DNA of 9,211 nt from Silvanigrellaceae bacterium (GTDB lineage: Bacteria; Bdellovibrionota; Oligoflexia; Silvanigrellales; Silvanigrellaceae): positions 1-9,211 of the forward strand of contig CANJMU010000014.1 of NCBI GenBank assembly GCA_947475135.1, in the 5' to 3' direction. Position numbers and translations under genes: made by a program. Below the pieces are notes generated by a model that was given only the letters and a program-made list of their open reading frames with translations, did no database searches and was not told the DNA's origin. Within the stretch, counting starts at the first letter, position 1; each line of letters opens with the position of its first letter. Positions 1 through 6,181 of the stretch are shown here, one piece after another.

Positions 1-249
1 ACATCTTTTCGATCTTCAGCTGCTCAAGAAGAAAATCTATTTCAAAATAATAAATTCTTGGGAAAAGGAATGTCTGCCGAAGAAGTTGCGAAAATTGGGC
101 TTGCAGGATTATATGCGGCACATACCGTCATTGTTCCTGGTTTAGCCAATCAATTTTTTGTCAATTATCTTTGTCAATTGCCGAAACAATTTGTCTCAGG
201 TGCGCTTTCCAAAATAAACGAGTTCAGAGGTGTGAATGCAAAAAGATAA
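1..249 (+). CDS. short-chain dehydrogenase/reductase, C-terminal fragment (start lies upstream of window)
   Basis: The reading frame is open from base 1 to the TAA at 247-249, so the window holds only the last 82 codons of a longer gene. The visible start (TSFRSSAAQE) resembles the segment after the Pro-Gly loop of SDR oxidoreductases. The following MSAEEVAKIGLAGLYAA stretch, then a VIVPG-L-N run and a basic end (LPKQFVSGAL), is the typical tail of the DltE/YqjQ-like SDR group, which are NAD(P)-dependent oxidoreductases of unknown substrate. The Rossmann glycine motif and the catalytic Ser-Tyr-Lys would lie upstream and cannot be checked. An internal TTG at 58 is not a credible start, because family similarity extends before it. 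The stop lies inside the next gene, which suggests co-transcription with the MurA homologue. Family assignment is fairly secure; the substrate is unknown. Confidence 0.75.
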   Translation, partial: TSFRSSAAQEENLFQNNKFLGKGMSAEEVAKIGLAGLYAAHTVIVPGLANQFFVNYLCQLPKQFVSGALSKINEFRGVNAKR

Positions 250-1609
250 TTTGAATTTGGATGCGCCAAAAGAATCGGAAAGTGCATTAAAAATTGTAGG
301 TGGAACTAAATTACAAGGTGGGAGGGTTTCCGTTGCGGGAAGCAGTAATCAGGTCACAAAATGTATTATTGCGGCCATGCTTACAGATGAACCTATTTTG
401 ATTAAAAGCGCTCCTGCGGTTCAAGAGCGTTATATTGCACAAGAGCTTTTTCAATACCTTGGTGGCACCGTTGATGAACTGGATGAACACACCATTCGAT
501 TGAGCGGAAAAAAAATTGAGCACAACTCTATTTCCAGGGAAATTTGCATTCGAAATCGAATTTCCATATTGGCCATTGCGCCCTTGCTCCATCGTTTTCA
601 AAAAGCCTCTCTTTATTCCACGCTTGGTGGCGATAAAATTGGAAAACGTCCCGTGGATTTTCATATTGATGGACTGAAAGAAATGGGAGTTCATGTCGAT
701 TATGACACCGATAGAATTCATTTCAGTATTGGCCCAGAAGGACTTCAGGGTGGGCATATCATTCTTCCATTCCCAAGTGTGATGACGACGGAAAATTTAA
801 TTATTGCAGCGACATTAGCAAAAGGTCGAACAATCATTGAAAATGCAGCTGTGGAAACCGAAATTATTGAGCTTGTCAAAATGCTACAAAAAATGGGTGC
901 GGATATTATGGTTAATTCCAACCGCACTTACGTCATTCAAGGTGTTAAAAAATTAAAAGGTTGTGAACTTAGAATTATGCCTGATAGAAATCAGGCTGTC
1001 AGTTTTGCTTGTGCAGCATTAGCAACTGGTGGCAGTATTTTATTAGAAAAAATGCCTCACGATCCGATGTATAGTTTTTTAAATTTTATTCAACGCATGG
1101 GCGCTGAATTTAAGGTAAATTCGGAAGGCGTTTTTGTTTCCCACCCTAAAGGAAAAAAATTAAAATCAACTCATATTGAGGTTGGGGTCCATCCTGGTTT
1201 TATGACAGATTGGCAGCAACCTTTTATGGTTTTATTCACACAGGCTCAGGGAATTAGTATTCTTCATGAAACAATTTTTGAAGATCGATTAGGTTACACT
1301 CGTTACCTTAATTCTATGGGTGCAGATATTCATTTGCATCCAACGTGTTTAGGTGAAGCTCCTTGTCGATTTAAAAATAAAAATCACAACCATTCTGCAA
1401 TTATTTATGGTCCAACGGCTTTAAATGCAGCAAGTTTTCGCATGCCAACAGATATTCGTGCAGCTATGTGTTTAGTCATTGCTGGTCTTGTTGCTAACGG
1501 AACAAGTTACTTTAGTAATTTGAAAGAACTACAAAGAAAATATGACAATATTGTTGTCAAATTAAGACAACTTGGTGCAGATGTCGAAATTGTTCAAAAA
1601 GAAATTTAA
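236..1609 (+). CDS. murA: MurA-family enolpyruvyl transferase (UDP-N-acetylglucosamine 1-carboxyvinyltransferase homologue) with altered active site
   Basis: The 457-residue product aligns along its length with MurA, the cytoplasmic enzyme that transfers enolpyruvate from PEP to UDP-GlcNAc in the first committed step of peptidoglycan synthesis. Visible anchors are the N-terminal LQGG-x-V-x-V-x-G motif (residues 27-35), NRISILAIAPLL (107-118, Arg108 matching Arg91 of the E. coli enzyme), GGDKIGKRPVDFH (131-143, Arg138 matching Arg120), HPGFMTDWQQPF (319-330, Asp325 matching Asp305) and PTDIRA (404-409, Arg408 matching Arg397). Length exceeds the usual ~420 by an N-terminal extension of about 15 residues and small insertions. 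Two key positions differ: Lys22 is Ser37 (codon 344-346) and Cys115 is Asp133 (codon 632-634). The ATG at 236 has AGAGGTG at 226-232 and lies inside the upstream gene, implying translational coupling. It may be a functional divergent MurA, or a paralogue with another role. Family certain, activity uncertain. Confidence 0.85.
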   Translation: MQKDNLNLDAPKESESALKIVGGTKLQGGRVSVAGSSNQVTKCIIAAMLTDEPILIKSAPAVQERYIAQELFQYLGGTVDELDEHTIRLSGKKIEHNSISREICIRNRISILAIAPLLHRFQKASLYSTLGGDKIGKRPVDFHIDGLKEMGVHVDYDTDRIHFSIGPEGLQGGHIILPFPSVMTTENLIIAATLAKGRTIIENAAVETEIIELVKMLQKMGADIMVNSNRTYVIQGVKKLKGCELRIMPDRNQAVSFACAALATGGSILLEKMPHDPMYSFLNFIQRMGAEFKVNSEGVFVSHPKGKKLKSTHIEVGVHPGFMTDWQQPFMVLFTQAQGISILHETIFEDRLGYTRYLNSMGADIHLHPTCLGEAPCRFKNKNHNHSAIIYGPTALNAASFRMPTDIRAAMCLVIAGLVANGTSYFSNLKELQRKYDNIVVKLRQLGADVEIVQKEI

Positions 1610-1626
1610 CAAGGATGGAAGAATAA

Positions 1627-1660
1627 ATTTTATTTTTTTCATAAAATCTCCTTTTTTTAT
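1627..1660 (+). terminator. possible weak AT-only terminator after the murA homologue
   Basis: Eighteen bases after the stop codon, ATTTTAT (1627-1633) can pair with ATAAAAT (1641-1647) around a 7-base loop. A pyrimidine-rich run with seven consecutive T follows at 1652-1658. The stem has no G or C pair, so it would be a weak terminator in an AT-rich genome. It could be chance pairing. Confidence 0.25.
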
Positions 1661-1689
1661 TTTAAAAACTTTTACATAGCCTTATTATC

Positions 1690-1706
1690 TAAAATGTTGC
1701 ATTTTA
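1690..1706. repeat. short inverted repeat upstream of the small hypothetical gene
   Basis: TAAAATG (1690-1696) and CATTTTA (1700-1706) are perfect inverted copies separated by TTG. The element lies about 95 bases before the ATG at 1801, in a gap with no coding frame. It could be an operator or a small hairpin in the leader. In sequence this AT-rich a 7-bp repeat may also arise by chance. Confidence 0.25.
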
Positions 1707-1800
1707 TGATCCTGCAAATTTTATCCATTCAAAAAAAATTTTTATCTCCGAAAAGGAACTTAGCTCTATAAATACAGTTTATGAATAAGGAATCCACAGT

Positions 1801-2076
1801 ATGAGTTCAAAGCTAGAGATTGTCTCTATTGAAAATTATATGATGGATTCTGGAATTAGGGCTGAAAATTTTGGCACCCAATCTAAAAAATCTTTGCTTT
1901 TGTTTAAGCTTAAGGAGCTTGTTTATCATTTGCCCGAAGATGAAATGAATCATTTAATTCAATATTTAGAATTGATGAAATTAAAGCACACGCCAAAAAA
2001 AGAATTGGATCAAAAAAACGATCAAAAGAAAATAAATAAAAATGATTTCAATAAAGAAATCATAAATAAAAATTAA
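1801..2076 (+). CDS. small hypothetical protein with Lys/Asn-rich tail
   Basis: This gene encodes 91 residues that I do not recognise. The ATG at 1801 is preceded by AAGGA at 1787-1791, a 9-base spacer, which supports the start. Residues 29-62 look helical and contain LPEDEMNHLIQYLELMKL (44-61). This resembles, only loosely, the LPEE-x-L-x-x-(V/L)-x-x-(F/Y)-x-x-(F/L) helix of short DUF2281/VapB-like antitoxin-type proteins, but no toxin-sized partner is adjacent. Residues 63-91 are almost entirely Lys, Asn, Asp, Gln, Glu and Ile, and are probably disordered and charged, with a duplicated INKN block. There is no signal peptide or membrane segment. It stands alone between two gaps of 191 and 118 bases. 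The good start signal and clean frame make it a probable real gene; function unknown. Confidence 0.6.
   Translation: MSSKLEIVSIENYMMDSGIRAENFGTQSKKSLLLFKLKELVYHLPEDEMNHLIQYLELMKLKHTPKKELDQKNDQKKINKNDFNKEIINKN
2042..2063. repeat. 8-bp hairpin inside the 3' end of the small hypothetical gene
   Basis: ATGATTTC (2042-2049) and GAAATCAT (2056-2063) form a perfect stem around AATAAA. It is flanked by two copies of the 12-mer ATAAATAAAAAT (2032-2043 and 2062-2073), 30 bases apart. Read on the minus strand, the hairpin is followed by a T-rich run (T4-A-T3-A-T4), so it could act as a back-up terminator for minus-strand read-through from rpsA. It lies within coding sequence on the plus strand. Confidence 0.3.
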
Positions 2077-2144
2077 AAACTTCATAAATTTTGTTGAAAT
2101 ATTTAAATAAATGTCTGTCGACGATCCTAAGTTTTTTTTGGTTA

Positions 2145-2182
2145 AAAGTTATTGATAAGTAATTTTATTTATCAATAACTTT
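2145..2182. promoter_or_regulatory. 14-bp perfect inverted repeat just upstream of the membrane-protein gene
   Basis: AAAGTTATTGATAA (2145-2158) is exactly complementary to TTATCAATAACTTT (2169-2182). The 10-base loop region can extend the stem by a G-T and a T-A pair. The right arm ends directly before the AAGAGG ribosome binding site (2183-2188) of the gene starting at 2195. This can be an operator for a dimeric regulator or a leader hairpin affecting ribosome access. A T8 run at 2132-2139 precedes it. No T-run follows on the plus strand, so it is not a typical terminator for the gene upstream. Confidence 0.5.
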
Positions 2183-2194
2183 AAGAGGTCACTT

Positions 2195-2626
2195 ATGTTT
2201 GATTTGCCAACTGAATTTCAATTTTTTTCCACTCTTGCGCTTATGGGCACGGCCGTTACTTTTATGGCTTTTCTGTTGTTCTTTTTCAGAGTTTGGTATT
2301 TTTATAAAAAAGGTGTTGTTTATGCTTCAAAAAATGAAAGACTTCCAAAATTTTCAGATATTCATTTAGTCTTTTTTGTCATTGGGATTTTAGCCCCAAT
2401 TGTTGTTTGTTTCATTCCTTTTTTAGGAATGGCTGTGCTCGTTATCGAATTTATTGCATTTATAAAGATCATTCCTGATATTTTAAAATTAAATCATCCA
2501 TCAAGAATAAAGCCTGAAAAAATGATTTTTATTGGTGTAGGTCTTGGTTTTGGTGGGCTTTTTGGATTTCTTTTAGGTTTCTTTCGTGGTTCTTCTTATA
2601 AAGATGAAACAACAAATGAAACCTAA
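2195..2626 (+). CDS. small integral membrane protein, four predicted transmembrane segments
   Basis: The 143-residue product is strongly hydrophobic. Likely membrane segments are residues 10-36, 57-76, 77-97 and 109-130. The loop at 37-56 is basic and polar (YKKG, SKNERLPK), and the tail from 131 is short and charged. The last segment is glycine-rich (GVGLGFGG at 114-121, then more G), which favours close helix packing. I do not recognise a family, and no catalytic motif or metal-binding pattern stands out. The start is well supported: AAGAGG at 2183-2188 sits 6 bases before the ATG. A 14-bp inverted repeat abuts this ribosome binding site, so expression may be regulated there. The gene converges on rpsA with 14 bases between stop codons. 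A real gene is likely; role unknown. Confidence 0.7.
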   Translation: MFDLPTEFQFFSTLALMGTAVTFMAFLLFFFRVWYFYKKGVVYASKNERLPKFSDIHLVFFVIGILAPIVVCFIPFLGMAVLVIEFIAFIKIIPDILKLNHPSRIKPEKMIFIGVGLGFGGLFGFLLGFFRGSSYKDETTNET

Positions 2627-2649
2627 ATTCAATCGATTTATTATTTAGG
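2622..2649. terminator. possible shared terminator hairpin between the convergent genes
   Basis: CCTAAAT (2622-2628) and ATTTAGG (2643-2649) are inverted copies separated by 14 bases that include the palindrome AATCGATT (2631-2638). Each arm contains the stop codon of one of the two convergent genes. In the rpsA direction the stem is followed by a T-rich stretch (TTTCATTTGTTGTTT); in the other direction no T-run follows. A weak terminator for rpsA is plausible. Confidence 0.35.
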
Positions 2650-4416
2650 AGCGCGTGCTCTTGCAAAAGCTTCTTGGAAACTATTTGTCGATTTGTCATC
2701 GTTACTTTGTTGTTGTTGCGGTGCTTGCGGCTGTTTAGATTTGTGAGTTGTTGCTTCCAATCCACGAGACATCGCTCTTACTGAAAGATCAAAACGACGT
2801 TCAGCGGCATCAACGCCAGTAATAACAAATTCAAGCTCTTGGTCAACTTCAGGTGCGGCTTTATCAAGTTCACTTGTGTGAATGAATCCATCAACACCAG
2901 GAGCCAATTCAACCAAAACTCCATGCTCAAATATTTTTGTAACTTTACCAGAAGCTTTCGCGCCTGGACCATATTGTCTCGCAGCGGCTTCAAAAGGATC
3001 TGCACCCAATTGTTTGACGCCTAAAGAAAAGCGCATGTTTTCGATATCAATTTGTAATACTTTTGCTTCGACTTCATCACCTTTTTTATAAACATCTTGA
3101 GGGTGTTTAATTCTTTCTGTGTAGCTAATATCAGAAACGTGAATGAGTCCGTCAACGCCTTCTTCAATGCCAACAAAAACTCCAAAGTCTGTGATGTTGC
3201 GAATTTTTCCGCGAATGACATCCCCTACTTGATATTTTTGTGTCACAAGTTCCCAAGGATTTGGTTCTGTTTGTTTCATCCCAAGAGAAATTCTATGGTT
3301 GCTTAAGTCTACAACAAGAACAACAACTTCAACTTCATCGCCAATATTAACGAATTTGCTTGGATGTTTCACGCGACGATTCCAGGACATTTCTGTCACG
3401 TGAATCAAGCCTTCAACGCCTGGTTCTAATTCAACAAAAGCGCCATAGTCTGTTAAACTCACGACTTTTCCACGTAGACGTTGGTTTGGTTGATATTTTT
3501 CTGCAACCGAAACCCAAGGGTCGCTGTGAAGTTGCTTTAATCCTAAAGAAACTCTGTTGCTGGAAGGGTCAAAGCTTAATACTTTGACAGTAATTTCGTC
3601 GCCAACAGTCAACATTTCACCTGGGTTATTCAAACGGCCCCAAGAAATATCAGTGATGTGAAGAAGTCCATCAAGCCCACCTAAGTCAATGAACGCGCCG
3701 TAATCTGTAATGTTTTTAACAACACCGGTGACAGTTGTTCCAACTTGAAGAGCTTTTAAAGTTTCGCTTCTTAAACGTTCTCTGTCTTGTTCTAGTAACA
3801 CGCGACGAGAAAGTACAATATTGCCACGTTTTTTATTGAATTTAATAATTTTGAATTGTAAAACTTGACCTAATAATTTTTCAAGATTTCTTACAGGGCG
3901 TAAGTCAACTTGTGATCCCGGAAGAAAGGATTTGACACCAATATCAACGGATAATCCACCCTTGACGCGTCCTGTGATTTTACCTTCAACAAGTTCATTC
4001 TTTTCAAAGGCTTCTGCAATCACATCCCATGCTTTTAGTGTGTCTGCTTTTTCTTTTGACAAGACGAGTTCGCCGTCGTCATCTTCAAAAACTTCGACAA
4101 AGACATCAATGATGTCTCCAACCTTCAAATGAAATGGTTGCCCCTGAGATGTAAATTCGTGTTTAGCGACTTCACCAGCTGATTTGTGTCCGATATCAAT
4201 AACAACAGCGTCTGGGCGAAGTTCTATCACTTTACCTTTAACGACTTGTCCTTCTTTTGTAATCGAGTTTTCTTTTTCTTGTTCAGCAAAAATAGATTCA
4301 AAGTCATCAAGACCAAGAGATCCGTCTTTTGTCAAAAAATCAACGTCTTCATCAAGCCACTCGAGGGAGCTGTAACTCATTTTTTTCTTTGGTGTGTCAG
4401 CATGAACATTTGCCAT
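2641..4416 (-). CDS. rpsA: 30S ribosomal protein S1
   Basis: The 591-residue product carries six S1 RNA-binding repeats at about residues 56-122, 143-204, 226-295, 313-382, 400-468 and 487-548. Repeats 3 to 5 show the ITDYGAFI / LTDYGAFV / ITDFGVFV and GLLHITDIS / GLIHVTEMS / GLIHVSDIS signatures. S1 binds the 30S subunit through its first repeats and unfolds mRNA leaders during initiation. The tail 549-591 is low complexity with a QPQAPQQQQ run. Length is slightly above the 557 of E. coli. The start at 4416 is preferred: AAAGG lies at 4432-4428 with an 11-base spacer, while the second Met (residue 13) has no ribosome binding site. The two genes that flank rpsA in enteric bacteria, cmk and ihfB, are not present here; the upstream neighbour is a P5C dehydrogenase. 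The leader contains hairpin-forming repeats that could mediate regulation. Base composition is visibly less AT-rich than the neighbours, as usual for a highly expressed gene. Confidence 0.97.
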   Translation of the reverse strand: MANVHADTPKKKMSYSSLEWLDEDVDFLTKDGSLGLDDFESIFAEQEKENSITKEGQVVKGKVIELRPDAVVIDIGHKSAGEVAKHEFTSQGQPFHLKVGDIIDVFVEVFEDDDGELVLSKEKADTLKAWDVIAEAFEKNELVEGKITGRVKGGLSVDIGVKSFLPGSQVDLRPVRNLEKLLGQVLQFKIIKFNKKRGNIVLSRRVLLEQDRERLRSETLKALQVGTTVTGVVKNITDYGAFIDLGGLDGLLHITDISWGRLNNPGEMLTVGDEITVKVLSFDPSSNRVSLGLKQLHSDPWVSVAEKYQPNQRLRGKVVSLTDYGAFVELEPGVEGLIHVTEMSWNRRVKHPSKFVNIGDEVEVVVLVVDLSNHRISLGMKQTEPNPWELVTQKYQVGDVIRGKIRNITDFGVFVGIEEGVDGLIHVSDISYTERIKHPQDVYKKGDEVEAKVLQIDIENMRFSLGVKQLGADPFEAAARQYGPGAKASGKVTKIFEHGVLVELAPGVDGFIHTSELDKAAPEVDQELEFVITGVDAAERRFDLSVRAMSRGLEATTHKSKQPQAPQQQQSNDDKSTNSFQEAFARARAPK

Positions 4417-4443
4417 GTGTGGAAGTACCTTTCTTGGATGCGG

Positions 4444-4471
4444 CCCAAAATAAAATTTGGGGAAAATTCCC
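4444..4471 (-). promoter_or_regulatory. rpsA leader with two mutually exclusive hairpins
   Basis: Upstream of rpsA, CCCAAA (4444-4449) and TTTGGG (4456-4461) form a 6-bp stem with a 6-base loop. The same GGG run can instead pair with the CCC at 4469-4471 through the near-palindrome GGGAAAATTCCC (4460-4471). Both structures share the G-run, so only one can form at a time. They lie 28-55 bases before the start codon. A role in autoregulation or initiation is inference; the second structure has a very tight loop and may be too weak. Confidence 0.35.
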
Positions 4472-4495
4472 TAGAAGTTAAAAGGGAAAATAGTT

Positions 4496-4526
4496 AAAAA
4501 ATCTACGAAGTGAATGAAATTCACCG
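4496..4526 (-). terminator. probable terminator after the P5C dehydrogenase gene
   Basis: On the minus strand GTGAAT (4524-4519) pairs with ATTCAC (4515-4510) around TTC. Two more G-C pairs (4526/4506 and 4525/4507) are possible past a two-base bulge. Six T follow at 4501-4496. It lies about 40 bases after the dehydrogenase stop and about 80 before rpsA, so it would separate the two transcription units. The bulge makes it imperfect. Confidence 0.4.
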
Positions 4527-4564
4527 CGCAGACGTAACACAGTTTATTGTTGATGTACAGAAAT

Positions 4565-6175
4565 TTAAAGTTGATTTATTTTGGAAAAAAGATCTGAGGT
4601 TTTTGCGCGAATATGTCTACGTGTGACTGTACCAAGTGAGACAAAATTTAATAAATACCATTTACTGCCGGCCTTATTATTTGTGCCGCTAGCGCCATCG
4701 CCGCCAAATGGTTGTTGGTGTACAATTGCTCCTGTTGTTTTTCTATTAATGTAGAAATTACCCGCGTATTGGCTTAATAAAGGAACATGTTTATTTAAAA
4801 ATTCTTCATTTCTGCTGATAACACTTCCTGTGAGACGATAATTATGTTGTTCTATAATAGAAACCGCTTGATCAATTGTTTGATATATTCGAATCGCCGT
4901 CACAGGTCCAAAAATTTCATCTCTTAGAAGTTCATGTTTGTCTTCAAAAATTTCAATAAATGTAGGATGAACATAAAATCCATGTTCTTTCGAAAATTCA
5001 CCGCCAGCAATGATTTTGCATTGAGAGTCATTTTTTGCCCGAGAAATAAAACCGGTTATTTTATCAAATTGTTTTTCATTAATCACGGGTCCAACATCGC
5101 AATCGCGGTGAATTGAGTTTGTTACCTTAAGTTTTTTAATTTCTGTCAATAAAACTTCTTTTAATTGTGGCCATATTTTTTCATCGACTAAGACGACACT
5201 ATTTGCGGAACATTTTTGTCCGCTACGGCCAAAAGATCCTTGTAGAATTGATATTGCTGTGTCGTAAACATCAATATCGAAATCTGCAATTAAGAAATCT
5301 TTTCCACCTGTTTCAGCAACAAATCGAGGAAAATTATTTCTTTGGTATTCATTCGCATATAAATAATTTCCAAAGGTTCTTGCTGTGGCAAAGCTTCCTG
5401 TGAAATTAAGAGCAGTTAATTCTGGGTGAGTAAGCACAGGTTTCAAACAATGTTTTCCCTCGCCCGTAATCATATTAATGACACCATTCGGAAACCCGGC
5501 TTCTTCTAAAGCAAGCATTAAAATATAAGCGCTAAGTATTCCATCAGTGGAAGGCTTCCAGACGACTGTATTTCCTGTAAGAGCCATAGATAGAGGCAAA
5601 TTATAACCGATAGCCTGAGGAAAATTAAAAGGAGAAATGGCGCAGGTAAATCCTTTTAAGGGGCGTAATTGAAAAGAATTTGTTTCTGTATCGCTTCCGC
5701 CGATTTGTTCGTTCAGCAATTCGCAATAAAAATAATTATTGAAACGGATAAAATCGATTAATTCTGCCCATTCGACATAGGTTTCATAGGCGTTAAATCC
5801 ACTTTCAACCATGGCGGTAGCGCACATTTCGTGCTTCCATGTCAGCAAGATTTTTTCCAAATCACGAAATTTTTGAATTCGAAAAAAAGGAGATAATTCT
5901 GACCAGGATTTTTTTGATTTTAATGCAGCATCAATTGCGAGCTGTGCTTGGGATTCGTCACATTGTTGACATGTTCCTAAAATTTCACCTGTGGATGGAT
6001 TTATGTTGTTGATTTTTGTTTTTGAAAATATTTTTTTTCCATCAATTATCATCGGTATTTCGGCATTTTTAGGGATATTTTTTGCGGCTTTTTCAAATTT
6101 TTCCCATTCTGTAGAATTGTCGCGGGGGTTTGAAAAAGGTTCATTAAGAGGTAAAATATTTGCCATTTTTTGCAT
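4565..6175 (-). CDS. pruA: 1-pyrroline-5-carboxylate dehydrogenase (L-glutamate gamma-semialdehyde dehydrogenase)
   Basis: The 536-residue product is an aldehyde dehydrogenase of the P5CDH/ALDH4A1 type. It oxidises glutamate semialdehyde to glutamate with NAD+, the second step of proline and arginine breakdown. The oxyanion Asn184 is in AISPFNF (179-185), the general base Glu288 in AETGGKD (287-293) and the nucleophile Cys322 in GQKCSA (319-324). The substrate-anchor loop TGAIVHQQPFGG (481-492) followed by ASGTNN closely matches the P5CDH family and separates it from other aldehyde dehydrogenases. LRDEIFGPV (417-425) is also typical. The enzyme is free-standing, not fused to proline dehydrogenase as in PutA, and no such gene is visible here. 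Its start lies 6 bases after the pta stop. The nearest ribosome binding site, GGAG, sits within the end of pta, 12 bases before the ATG at 6175, which implies coupling; the ATG at 6166 is less well placed. Confidence 0.9.
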   Translation of the reverse strand: MQKMANILPLNEPFSNPRDNSTEWEKFEKAAKNIPKNAEIPMIIDGKKIFSKTKINNINPSTGEILGTCQQCDESQAQLAIDAALKSKKSWSELSPFFRIQKFRDLEKILLTWKHEMCATAMVESGFNAYETYVEWAELIDFIRFNNYFYCELLNEQIGGSDTETNSFQLRPLKGFTCAISPFNFPQAIGYNLPLSMALTGNTVVWKPSTDGILSAYILMLALEEAGFPNGVINMITGEGKHCLKPVLTHPELTALNFTGSFATARTFGNYLYANEYQRNNFPRFVAETGGKDFLIADFDIDVYDTAISILQGSFGRSGQKCSANSVVLVDEKIWPQLKEVLLTEIKKLKVTNSIHRDCDVGPVINEKQFDKITGFISRAKNDSQCKIIAGGEFSKEHGFYVHPTFIEIFEDKHELLRDEIFGPVTAIRIYQTIDQAVSIIEQHNYRLTGSVISRNEEFLNKHVPLLSQYAGNFYINRKTTGAIVHQQPFGGDGASGTNNKAGSKWYLLNFVSLGTVTRRHIRAKTSDLFSKINQL

Positions 6176-6181
6176 AATAAA

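Noticed and set aside
106..117. Considered whether the Asp-Ala-Gly form in the topoisomerase Toprim motif (protein residues 109-111) is a loss of a metal-binding Asp.
   Set aside because: The DAGREGE form is common in functional bacterial TopB proteins, so it is a family variant and not an anomaly. The coordinates given are residue numbers; the codons lie near 8094-8103.
311..757. 148-residue open frame on the minus strand.
   Set aside because: It is fully inside the MurA homologue, which has clear family motifs; the antisense product shows no recognisable domain or ribosome binding site.
2529..3306. Several 60-78 residue open frames on both strands within the 3' part of rpsA and its neighbour.
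   Set aside because: They are out-of-frame shadows of a confidently identified gene and have no independent start signal.
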